The notes under the pieces: model-generated | Told to the model about the DNA's origin: nothing | The model's input: the letters and a program-made list of their open reading frames with translations, nothing else | The model's database searches: none | Made by a program: the position numbers and the translations under genes | Shown here: piece by piece, positions 58,301 through 64,000 of the stretch | Layout of the letters: each line of letters opens with the position of its first letter | Position numbering within the stretch: position 1 is the stretch's first letter | Origin: Icerya purchasi | Taxonomy: Eukaryota; Arthropoda; Insecta; Hemiptera; Monophlebidae | Direction of reading: 5' to 3' | DNA: 64,000 bases | Assembly (NCBI GenBank): GCA_039619475.1 | Contig: CM077115.1 | Coordinates: 61,820,864-61,884,863, forward strand

Positions 58301-61300
58301 AAAGTTTAGAATGTAAAATTTTAAAAATGAACGTGTTTATTTCGAAAAGATTCTGTTAAAAGTAAGATTACAGTGCAACGAATTTCTGAGAAAGCGCGGT
58401 AAAGTAAATAAAACGGAACACCTGTAATTTTCGATTTATTCAGTTCACCGGATATTTAAGCGAACGTCAACGAATCGGAGTAAATTCGTAATTGTAAATA
58501 GTTATTTAAAGTGGAGTGATGATGCAGAGGTTTGCCGTGTTTAAAGCCACAAAAACAGATACATTAGGAAAAAGTAAAAGGAAAAATAATTTGGCAAATT
58601 AAGAAGGAAAAAAGTGGAGTTTGTAATGAAAGCAATAATGGCAATACAAAATGTAGCAGCTTCACGATATGTGGCGACATTAGCGTACATCGGAAAAATA
58701 ATTATTTAAACTAGCCGATTAACTTTTAGTAATTGCAAAAATTAATATATTGACATTTAGTGGTGTCGGTACTCGTTTGTTTTTTTTGTTTTTTTCTTAC
58801 CCATACAAAGGCATCAAACTGTTCGTAAGAAATATTTATATGCTAATCACATTTTCTTTGAGTGTTCTGCTCTTTCTGCGGAACGCTTTTCCCTTTATTT
58901 ACTCCTCTTAGAGTTAAGACTTCCTGCTCCCTATTATGCTGCTCCTATATCCTCTCCTTTCCTTCTCAGTCAGTTCTTCCTGCTATTGGTTCCATTATTT
59001 CAGCTATTTCCGATCGAATTAAGTGCTTATTAGTTAACTCGTCTTCCTATTGTTTCTGGGTAAGGTCCCTGGTTGACGACCCCCCCCCCCCCCCCCAAAG
59101 AAAAAGAAAGAAGTTTATACTACCAATAACAGAAGCCGACAAAAAATTGATTACAAACTTAATATTGCAATGTTTCACACTACCCGGTGTTGTTTTGTAA
59201 ATAAAAATAATGAAAATAAACTTTGTACACTACGAATATAGGGCGTTTAATCCGAAGCACCCCCAATCGGTGTTTTTGTGAAATTTTAAAGTTTTTTAAA
59301 ATTTCCTGTGGCGGTTATAGTTTATTTCCATCATTTTTATTTGTTACAGACTTCCTGTAAATGTATAGAAACAACATAAAAATGATAAATTTATATGCAA
59401 AGAAAAAAAAAAAAAATTCAATTCCATAAAATATGCTGTTTGTAAATCCACTTTAAATTCCGATATGTAATGTGAAAAGTACCAAAATTCTTATTTTTAT
59501 TACTATTATTATTATTATCATACTTTAATATTTGTTTTTTTTTGCAGTGATAAGGAAACTTTAATTACAATTGAATATAAATGTGTCTCTTATTCCAGTT
59601 GACGGTAAACCTTGCGACCAGTTTACTTTGGTTGAATTCAATAGCGATACCAAAAAGTCAGGGTATAACGAAACAAAATACGGCACTTTCGATTATATAG
59701 GTCGAGGACAGATGGACGATTTTTGGTCGTTTAAAACGATGGAAGGGTAATTTTAATATTCTCGTAATAGATACTTAAAAGTACCTTGATTATTAAATAA
59801 CAACACGCTGTACAAAACAATACAAAATTTCATAAGACACTTCTCTAACATTTTAAAGCATTAAGTTGAACATCGAAAAGAACCGAAGGCGAATAACTAA
59901 AAAAAAAGAAGAATATTCAGAAAAATAAACTTAAAATTATCACGCTGGTTTTAACCGAATAATAGTAAGTTCATTTTCGACAGCGTGATTTTAAGCGGAT
60001 TCCGAAATATCGGCCGATTTCTATTAATTTTCTGCTTTTATTATGTAAAAATTCGTCCTTTTAAATGATATACAGTTTGTTACGAGAATGTGCCGGATTC
60101 GCTTTCACGAAAGTCACATCAATCACATTATCGTGTTAAATAATATGAATAAAACGATGCAAACATTTTTAAAGGTACTCTCGGAAGTTAAAGATTTGTT
60201 ACTCGTTCGGAGGGAAAAACAGAAATTAAGCCCTGAAAAGGACAACTAGCGCGCGCCCTTAAAAGAATGCATTGGTATTATTGCAGCAGTATTGTCGACC
60301 GGAATTTTGATGACATACATAAGTCACCTTCTCTGTGGTGATGATTTTATCAAATTCACGCAACTATGAGAAAACATAAGCCTAACGCAAGAAAATCTGC
60401 GAAACAGCAACCTATGATGGAAGTGTAAAAGCGCGGAAATTATAAAAGTGCAAATGAAGAGGAATAAATTGAATCGTGCTAACGGTGTTAAAAAAGTTAT
60501 CAACCAGTCCATCCTTATGTTATACGCGAGAAAAATATCGTTGAAATATTTGATGCAATTGGAAATTTATCAGCCAAATTATTATACTAATAAATGTCCA
60601 AATAGGAGAAATTATTATTATTATTATTATTATTATACACAGTCTTGGATTTACATCACGGACTTAAATGGGCTACAGCCCACAGCGGAAAATCTAACAT
60701 CTGTCCTCTGGTCACCCGAAGATCTTATTTCGGTTATCGCTTTCTCATCAAAAGTTTTTCCACTTCCTCGTCAAATATCACTGACCTCTTATTTTTTTAT
60801 CCTTCGTCACTGGCGTTTTTTCTCCGATAAAATTCCTACACTATCTCATATTCGCCTTTCGAAATTATCCCCTTTTGCTATTTCCTATCACAAGCTTCCA
60901 TCTTTTTTCTTACGTTCATTTCAAATTGTTAAAGCCACCAAATTACATCTTCATGCCATGCTTCCTTAAATCCTCTCCCTCTCATATCGTCAATGTGGAA
61001 TTTAATAATACAATAAATTCTCTATTCGGCGATCACTCTTTAATTTTTACTGTTCTATCTTTACTGTGGAATCTGTTGCCATCTTACAAAACATTATTTA
61101 CCTTCTACCACAGCAACTGAACTTGAATTAAGACTTATTTTCTACGGGTGAATTTTTCAAACTAAAATATTCACATAAAAAATTCGAATTTTTTTACATT
61201 TCTTATTGGATAATGTTTGTAATCTTTCCACGCCTAAATTGGAGTATGTACAGAGTAATGTATTTTTCTAGCTAGAGTAGGAAATTAACCATTCAGACAG

Positions 61301-63928
61301 CCGAACCTAATGTTTCACAACAACACATTTCAGACATCTGCGTTGTCCGCAAATTATTTATAAAACGGTTAATCACTGTGAAAGTTTTAAACGTTTCAAC
61401 ACATTTTAGAATTTTTTAATCAACACATAAATTTTTACAAAAAGTTGATATGTTTTGAAATAAATATCTCTAACATAATCTTCTGAATTAATCATAGTGC
61501 GTTGTGGTAAAAATTTATATTTACCACAGCTTCGTCTTTGAGAAGTTCCTTATTTATCTTATTAATGTGTGGTAACGAGTTTTCCATAAAATTATACACT
61601 TTCTTTCGAATCAACGTTAAACACAGTTATGGCTAGAAGCCTTGTGATTCTTATGCTGCCTCTTCCTGTCTCCTGCATTTTCCCCACTTTTATGCAATGA
61701 TATTATATCTGTTTTTAACTTCTTCCTTTGTCGGTGTTGAATATTTACAAAAATTATAATATAGTTATAATAGATAATATATAAACAAATAAAAATGCTT
61801 AATCGGCACAAAACTTTGTGCTCACAGTGCTGAATATCAAATTCAATAGTAGAACTAAAATATTGAAAAGCCAACAATTACTTTTACTCGGCTTCTAAAG
61901 CCTAATTTCAAACTCTTTCCGAATGTTCCTGGTAGAGTTATTTAAATATCAAATTATTAATACATAATGAGCAAAACCGATTTTTCAACATAATGTGCTT
62001 CGTATAACTAATAAAATGGAAAATTAAAATTTCTTAATTTTTATTATCGTTCTTCGTTGACGCCGTAGTATTCCAATAGGGCAGATGCGGTCAAACTTTT
62101 ATCCCTTATGGGCGACTTATTCTGTAAAATGTAATCCGCGGGCGACTGTGAATATGGGCAAACAATTTCGAGATTTTTCAAATATTTTTTGATATTTTAA
62201 TAAATAATTAACAAGCATTTCAGTTTAAAAAAATATTATGGCAAATAAAGCAAACAAATAATTGTATTTTTTTATTTTATGAAGCACAATAATATTTATA
62301 AAATTTTTAAAAAAATTACAATGTAAAGAAATAGATACACAAAAAAATTTTGGCAAATAAAGAAAAAAAATAATTATAATTTTTTTTCTTATTTTTTATA
62401 TGAAATACTTATTAACTTTAAAAAAATGCACCGTAAATAAGCAAATGAATAAAAATGTGACATTGCATAAGTGCAACGAGTTGCTCAAAATTTGGTTCCA
62501 TATGAACTTAAGGCAATTCTCAAACATGATTCCAAATGTTCATCTGTTAATTGCGATCGATGTTTTGTTTTGATCGCATTCATAAAGGAAAATGCGGATT
62601 CACATAAATATGTTGATCCAAAGAAGGCATTGAAACGTGCAACAATTGTCCAAATATTTGGATATTTATCTTTTCTTATCAATTTCCAAAAATTACAATC
62701 TGAAACCAGTGACTTAAGATTTATGTCGCATTTAATATTTATTATTTCTTCTTCCAAGCCTGTTAAATTTGTAGTACCGAGAGAAAGTTGTTTTTAGTTT
62801 TTGAGCTACACTTTCAACACCGATGTCATTAAATGAGAAAGACAAAAAACTGGCAATATCTTCAAGCTCACTTAATGTTAGAAATCTTCTTTCAAATTCT
62901 TTTAGAAGCAGTGCAATAATATCGGCATATTTATCGTAAATAAGATTCTTTTTATTTTTAGACTCATCAGCCAGATTTTGATAATGCTTTAAATCACGAC
63001 GTTTTAATTGCATTGCAAGCGTATTTAGTTTCTCTGTTTATTTCAAAATGCTTATCACATCTATTATTGTTTTACCTTTACCCTGTAGTTGCAGGTTTAA
63101 TTGGTGTAAATTTTCAGTATATCGCAGAAAAAAGCAAGATCAAGAAGCTATTCTTGATCACTTAATTTAGGATATGAATCACCTTTAGTTTGTAAATATG
63201 AGTGCATATTTGTGGCAGAAGTTCTCTTAGCATAATTTTAAATTAAAACTTATTATATATAAATTTGTCTTCAAACTAACCGTGGGTAATAACCTCATTA
63301 TTTGTTGTTTGACACATGATTTCGCGCCATTTTGTGCGACTGCCATTTATATGCTCATGCGTTACGACTACAATTAATTTAAAAGTTAACATTCATTTGC
63401 ATGTTCATCGGGATAAATACAAACAGTTTGGCTACATTGCGCAACAGTCTATTATTGCAAGAATAAATTATCGCATTCAGATTTTCAAACATTAATTTAA
63501 GCGAAAGCAAAAAGTTGTTCAACTTCAGCTTCGCGGGCTTCTTTAAAACCCTTTGCGGTAGATCGGTCGACCGCGGTTTTGACGGCCACTCCTGCAATAG
63601 GGTAACTAACTATAAGAGAAATAGTTTCTTTAGGACTAGCTGTGAACTGTAATTATTCCGCCTTTTTTTGTAATCACCATTATAATATATTTCTTGAACA
63701 GGACATTTTCGATTGCATTCAGAAGGGTTGAAGTAACAGAAGTTGGATGCGGTTACGTGTTACAGCATTTAAAGAAACCTCATAAACGTCAACGATTTTT
63801 ATCGTTCTTCAAATGCATATATTGCTCTTACAGACGGAAAAGGCCGCTAATTACACAGCATCCTTGTACGGGATGTAAAAAATATAACTCGCTGAACCCA
63901 TATGACAAATATGAATATTTATGCCGAA
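46237..63928 (+). CDS. Diverged CAP/SCP (antigen 5/CRISP-like) secreted protein, partial, at least 5 exons
   Basis: Exons 46237-46313, 46736-46894, 48380-48542, 59599-59746 and 63702-63928 join with matching phases (0, 0, 1, 2) and GT-AG borders, about 257 residues, open at both ends. Recognised landmarks of the CAP fold: VLDKFNEFRNRVAAGLYPN (family IL..HN.xRN.VA.G), NNMNKI/AWNQSLADMAQKYV with NTCPRRYQHNRTS (family NM.xM.W..ELA..AQ..A..C), and RRVEVTEVGCGYV (family QMVW..T..VGCGY). In usual members the first helix has His in HN and the central motif is GH(F/Y)TQ; here they read FN and GTFSI, so both site histidines are gone. A hydrophobic YILLFLLAII stretch in the first visible exon suggests a signal peptide. 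The true start exon was not found. Secreted role only; no enzymatic function assigned. Confidence 0.78.
46314..46735. other. Intron of the CAP-like gene
   Basis: Contains an ATT repeat at about 46437-46460. Otherwise nothing. Confidence 0.6.
46736..46894 (+). CDS. CAP-like gene exon, first CAP helix
   Basis: 159 bases (53 codons), acceptor ttaCAG, donor ata/GTAAGT, phase 0 on both sides. Encodes IVYYSCQGVVCSVSRLHRRD and then KIYVLDKFNEFRNRVAAGLY. The usual His-Asn of this helix is Phe-Asn. Confidence 0.8.
46895..47929. other. Intron of the CAP-like gene
   Basis: A C-run lies at about 47737-47753. No other feature recognised. Confidence 0.5.
47930..48283 (+). repeat. Dispersed repeat, retroelement 3' end with A-tail (copy 2, worn)
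   Basis: Shares ttggttcttttctgtcagct, atctctgatcgcgta, ctgttctattgttcttggg and the terminal gttgacgagccgataag plus A-run with the copies at 30.1 and 58.9 kb. Confidence 0.65.
48380..48542 (+). CDS. CAP-like gene exon, second CAP helix
   Basis: 163 bases, acceptor gtCAG, donor a/GTAAAT. Encodes AWNQSLADMAQKYVNTCPRR, YQHNRTSAIRKL and a stretch ending FENDEPVL. In the family the next part would be the GEN motif; this is not visible here. Leaves in phase 1. Confidence 0.8.
48543..48974. other. Intron of the CAP-like gene
   Basis: AT-rich, nothing recognised. Confidence 0.5.
48975..49890 (-). mobile_element. Candidate LTR retrotransposon fragment (LTR plus primer-binding site)
   Basis: On the minus strand a segment ends ..gtaatttacca and is followed at once (49110-49097) by ctggcgcccgcaaa, which resembles a tRNA primer-binding site (TGGCGCCC..). 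The LTR would then be 49111 to about 49890. That block is markedly richer in G and C than its surroundings and holds two direct repeats of about 100 bases (cgaccgcacaacgag at 49377 and tgaccgcacaacaat at 49460; agacgaacgac follows in both). Left of the site, ccaatgttacgatt and ctaatgttacgatt repeat 48 bases apart. No gag or pol frame is seen. Confidence 0.45.
49891..50429. other. Intron of the CAP-like gene
   Basis: AT-rich, nothing recognised. Confidence 0.5.
50430..50851 (+). pseudogene. RTE-like LINE polymerase, left part (interrupted by a jockey insertion)
   Basis: Frames read ALYFESLWNCENPESTFQYE, FSKEEIKGIIHQLKDNKALG, GEDGIVSGLW, NNIWKTEKLPAD, LIHFIKKGG, NNYRRISLLSVTYKILSKAL and DEQLDS.LGEY. 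These are reverse-transcriptase motifs of an RTE/CR1-like LINE (LK.NKA.GEDGI; I.LL...YKI). The frame is then cut by a T-run, the reversed poly(A) of the next element. It resumes at about 52985. Confidence 0.85.
50852..52980 (-). mobile_element. Jockey-type LINE, 5'-truncated insertion with poly(A)
   Basis: A minus-strand insertion of about 2.1 kb inside an RTE-like LINE. Its 3' end is the T-run at 50852-50872 on the plus strand (poly(A) on the minus), followed by an ACAC-rich 3' UTR (50985-51110) and the polymerase frame 52952-51117. The endonuclease half of ORF2 and all of ORF1 are absent, typical of incomplete reverse transcription. No clean target-site duplication is visible. Confidence 0.88.
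51117..52952 (-). CDS. Reverse transcriptase ORF2, C-terminal 611 codons, intact
   Basis: Uninterrupted 611-codon frame that copies RNA into DNA at the insertion site in intact elements. Visible in order: YPIEVRKLIKERRRARKIW (23-41, linker after the endonuclease), KKAPGIDEISP (172-182), SYRPISLLPSISKLFEKLL (233-251, fingers), QFGFRNQHSTIDQVHR (265-280), AVFLDISQAFDRVWHEGL (297-314, catalytic Asp of motif A), QAGVPQGSVLGPSLYLLYT (354-372), TFADDTAI (385-392, catalytic FADD), AKYLGMHLD and the C-terminal GIQLWGCAKTSNRLIIQRAQ. All polymerase motifs are present. The reading frame opens from an in-frame stop near 52978, so its start is the truncation point and there is no genuine initiation codon (the first codon at 52952 is TTG). 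Confidence 0.9.
   Translation of the reverse strand: MLRKAASQATPALKENVPNEVLYPIEVRKLIKERRRARKIWQRSRHPSDKTKFNRISNKVNRLIKDFKQKSVTNYLENLSPAADTNYSLWRATRRFKRPLLHIPPLKDEQGQWIRDDNSKAELFASHLASVFTTHNINSQIDTTKNYQPFQQIKPVTPLEVAQELDNNMNPKKAPGIDEISPGALRELPRKGIIMLTYLFNACFRMRYVPKCFKIAQIIMLPKPGKPTEVVTSYRPISLLPSISKLFEKLLLKRLKPLLKIPDHQFGFRNQHSTIDQVHRITKLIETAFEEKKYCPAVFLDISQAFDRVWHEGLIYKMSNLLSENMCQLLESYISDRSFRVSYEEAKSKFHPIQAGVPQGSVLGPSLYLLYTADIPTTAKTTTATFADDTAILSVGNSPELATTNLQHAVEKISKWTCDWKIKINQEKSVHVMFTLRKSKTCPIYLDRLPIPRSDSAKYLGMHLDSRLNWKTHVKMKKEQTMHKLRQICWLIGRYSKLNLSNKRLIYCQIIRPIWMYGIQLWGCAKTSNRLIIQRAQNKCLRNITGAFWYQRNEEIHSDLNIPWIDEVIRYIAEAHEYRLHSHPNLEALELLLSDDDLRRLKRTKPYELVT
52981..53240 (+). pseudogene. RTE-like LINE polymerase, continuation (motif A region)
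   Basis: Right after the jockey insertion the plus strand reads RIEKLRNKKFVAIFADFKKE and YMISIPPELLLTKLLKS. IFADFKKEY is motif A of the reverse transcriptase, usually DFKKAYDSI. It continues the frame that stops at 50851; about 30 residues between the two are missing. Confidence 0.75.
53370..53625 (+). repeat. SINE, most complete copy
   Basis: Head with a B-box-like cacgggttcgagatttg at 53391-53407, then a body with ggcaaccgagagaagggaac and tggccttagtattctcctta, attaggcctagat, gaaccttaacttcacaatc, and a terminal gtgggacttacttttctt. The body blocks recur at 7.4, 20.9 and, reversed, 55.5 kb. It interrupts the RTE-like LINE between 53240 and 53635. Confidence 0.75.
53635..54820 (+). pseudogene. 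RTE-like LINE polymerase, right part and C-terminal domain
   Basis: Frames read SKIKFRREISGVFKMKIEVK, GNALLALLFNCVLEKVIREW (motif B region, usually GDALSPLLFN), MKIDCLAFGNDLVILSSSTM (motif C, ADD changed to GND), AYRLTKEIYGKKFMSFNAKL, VVLPEAHYTLECLVLNKKG, EKRILRKIFGPVKENNIYRR, and the final SERMKEYWTQMKDERR-like block. Numerous stops and shifts. With 50430-50851 and 52981-53240 it is one old element about 1.9 kb long after removal of the insertions. Confidence 0.85.
54821..55436. other. Intron of the CAP-like gene
   Basis: AT-rich; nothing recognised. Confidence 0.5.
55437..55575 (-). repeat. SINE 3' body copy, reversed
   Basis: The minus strand reads aaaggcgatcgaaagaaata, aaccggcttgct, gtgaaccttaacttcgcaat and aaaggacttactttattta, in the order of the copy at 53.5 kb. 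Confidence 0.65.
55576..56004. other. Intron of the CAP-like gene
   Basis: Nothing recognised beyond a short GT-rich stretch at 55886-55900. Confidence 0.45.
56005..56085 (-). repeat. tRNA-like sequence, probably a SINE head or tRNA pseudogene
   Basis: The minus strand has gtcgcgatagcctagttgct then agagcgc (A box), a strong hairpin tgacttcccttacggaagtc at the anticodon arm, and cgagttcgatctcg (T arm and B box). The acceptor stem GTCGC/GCGAC pairs over five bases, then mismatches, and the anticodon loop is closed by extra pairs, so a functional tRNA is unlikely. Confidence 0.55.
56086..56729. other. Intron of the CAP-like gene
   Basis: Contains a perfect short palindrome, ataagtcgtg cga cacgacttat, at about 56589-56611. 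Otherwise nothing I can name. Confidence 0.5.
56730..57130 (+). pseudogene. Mariner transposase remnant, C-terminal half
   Basis: Plus-strand frames read RAVLLHDHA.PHTSVLV (second catalytic Asp, usually HDNARPH), HSPYSPDVEAPSDFHVFP (third catalytic Asp), VTDEVMKALTKFF and LVTRYDKCFNVFGNYVKK followed by a stop. This is the usual mariner C-terminus. Stops and shifts interrupt it. The sequence differs from the elements at 16.4 and 42.9 kb. Confidence 0.83.
57131..58857. other. Intron of the CAP-like gene
   Basis: A T-run at 57140-57159 follows the mariner remnant. The rest has no feature I recognise; the minus-strand frames at 57488-58226 look like chance. Confidence 0.45.
58858..59107 (+). repeat. 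Dispersed repeat, retroelement 3' end (copy 3)
   Basis: Starts gagtgttctgctctttctgc, has cctgctattggttccattat, ttcagctatttccgatcgaa, and cctggttgacga, then a C-run (59080-59096) and an A-rich tail. Near-identical in order to the copy at 30.1 kb. The C-run replaces the expected gcc before the tail. Confidence 0.7.
59108..59598. other. Intron of the CAP-like gene
   Basis: AT-rich; nothing recognised. Confidence 0.5.
59599..59746 (+). CDS. CAP-like gene exon, middle part
   Basis: 148 bases, acceptor ttcCAG, donor gg/GTAATT, enters in phase 1 and leaves in phase 2. Encodes IDGKPCDQFTLVEFNSDTKK and YIGRGQMDDFWSFKTMEG. An isolated open exon between an 11-kb and a 4-kb intron. Its assignment rests on phase agreement with both neighbours and on W..E/W..F spacing. 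Confidence 0.65.
59747..60599. other. Intron of the CAP-like gene
   Basis: No exon or named element; AT-rich. Confidence 0.45.
60600..61100 (-). repeat. Possible LINE 3' end with (TAA)n tail
   Basis: The minus strand reads AITEIRSSGDQRTDVRFSAV and GCSPFKSVM followed by a stop and then, 20 bases on, a (TAATAA)n run (60616-60640 on the plus strand). A coding end followed by a TAA repeat is typical of some LINE clades. The upstream part is too decayed to identify. Tentative. Confidence 0.35.
61101..62079. other. Intron of the CAP-like gene
   Basis: AT-rich; nothing recognised. Confidence 0.45.
62080..63240 (-). pseudogene. hAT-type transposase remnant (SCAND3/EPM2AIP1-like group)
   Basis: Minus-strand frames read LQTKGDSYPKLSDQE (near 63190), MQLKRRDLKHYQNLADESKN (63013 on), YADIIALLLKEFERRFLTLS, SFNDIGVESVAQKLKT, then CDINLKSLVSDCNFWKLIRK, RFNAFFGSTYLCESAFSFMN, AIKTKHRSQLTDEHLESCLR. 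FGSTY.CE.AFS.MN.IK...R..LTD.HL is the hAT dimerisation end in the group that includes SCAND3- and EPM2AIP1-like proteins. At 62095-62160 the sequence ..gggcgactt..ccgcgggcgactg resembles the end of such an element. It is interrupted by shifts. It is distinct from the hAT at 41.8 kb. Confidence 0.82.
63241..63701. other. Intron of the CAP-like gene
   Basis: May hold the 5' part of the hAT element; a minus-strand frame at 63597-63379 (QEWPSKPRSTDLPQRV) has no clear match. Nothing else. Confidence 0.35.
63702..63928 (+). CDS. CAP-like gene exon, VGCGY motif and Cys-rich basic extension
   Basis: 227 bases, acceptor gaaCAG, donor a/GTAAGT, enters in phase 2 and leaves in phase 1. Encodes GTFSIAFRRVEVTEVGCGYV (family GHFTQMVW..T..VGCGY), then a very basic stretch (LKKPHKRQRF) and FKCIYCSYRRKRP, HPCTGCKKYN, YEYLCR. 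Cysteines sit in CxxC-like pairs (CIYC, CTGC), not seen in ordinary antigen 5 proteins at this place. Confidence 0.72.
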
Positions 63929-64000
63929 GTAAGTGTTCTGAAAGACTGAGTTATTTCATTAAACTTTTATCTTTCACAATTAGGGCTAATCCATCTATTT

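Noticed and set aside
1..64000. Bacterial systems such as CRISPR arrays, operons or prophage
   Set aside because: No spaced direct repeats, no tightly packed long frames, and clear spliceosomal introns; the window is eukaryotic.

Overview
This is an AT-rich nuclear window from an animal, almost certainly an insect. It shows GT-AG introns of 0.16 to 11 kb, interspersed LINE, SINE, Tc1/mariner, pogo and hAT remnants, and one multi-copy protein family that I know only from insects and related arthropods. A hemipteran is possible but cannot be decided from the sequence. There is no sign of bacterial operons, CRISPR or prophage. Most open frames in the window are chance frames or transposon debris.

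Two host genes are supported, and they are transcribed divergently. (1) Minus strand, 28245 down to 1591: the 5' seven coding exons of a PLA2G6-type (group VIA, calcium-independent) phospholipase A2. They encode about 384 residues: the N-terminal domain and the ankyrin repeats. All intron phases agree. The catalytic patatin-like lipase exons must lie beyond the left edge. (2) Plus strand, 46237 up to 63928 and continuing off the right edge: at least five exons with compatible phases that encode a strongly diverged secreted CAP/SCP (antigen 5/CRISP-like) protein. Both histidines of the usual CAP site are replaced, and there is a new Cys-rich basic tail.

Layout. 1-28 kb: the PLA2G6 gene. Its introns hold LINE (RTE-like) fragments (7.5-9.3 kb), a mariner (16.4-17.7 kb), a Tc1-like element with long repeat-bearing ends (22.1-23.8 kb), a second Tc1-like end (24.2-24.4 kb), a small TIR element (13.4-13.7 kb) and SINEs. 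28.4-29.7 kb: a long imperfect inverted repeat just upstream of the PLA2G6 start codon. 30-46 kb: the intergenic region, a graveyard of elements. It contains a broken copy of the insect multi-copy family, several jockey-type LINE pieces, a pogo/Tigger element with TA flanks, a palindromic non-autonomous element, a 215-bp tandem duplication, a foldback with a 14-bp flanking direct repeat, a ZMYM1-like hAT and a deleted mariner. 46-64 kb: the CAP-like gene. Its 11-kb third intron contains an LTR-like segment with a primer-binding-site-like sequence and a transposon nest: a jockey copy with an intact 611-codon reverse-transcriptase frame, plus a SINE, both inside an older RTE-like LINE. The introns also hold a second mariner remnant and a hAT remnant.

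The two genes do not form a pathway. They are neighbours separated by about 18 kb of mobile DNA. The most interesting items are the CAP-like protein with a lost active site, the inverted repeat in the PLA2G6 upstream region, the degenerate ankyrin unit in PLA2G6, and the Tc1-like elements with internal and outer direct repeats in their ends.
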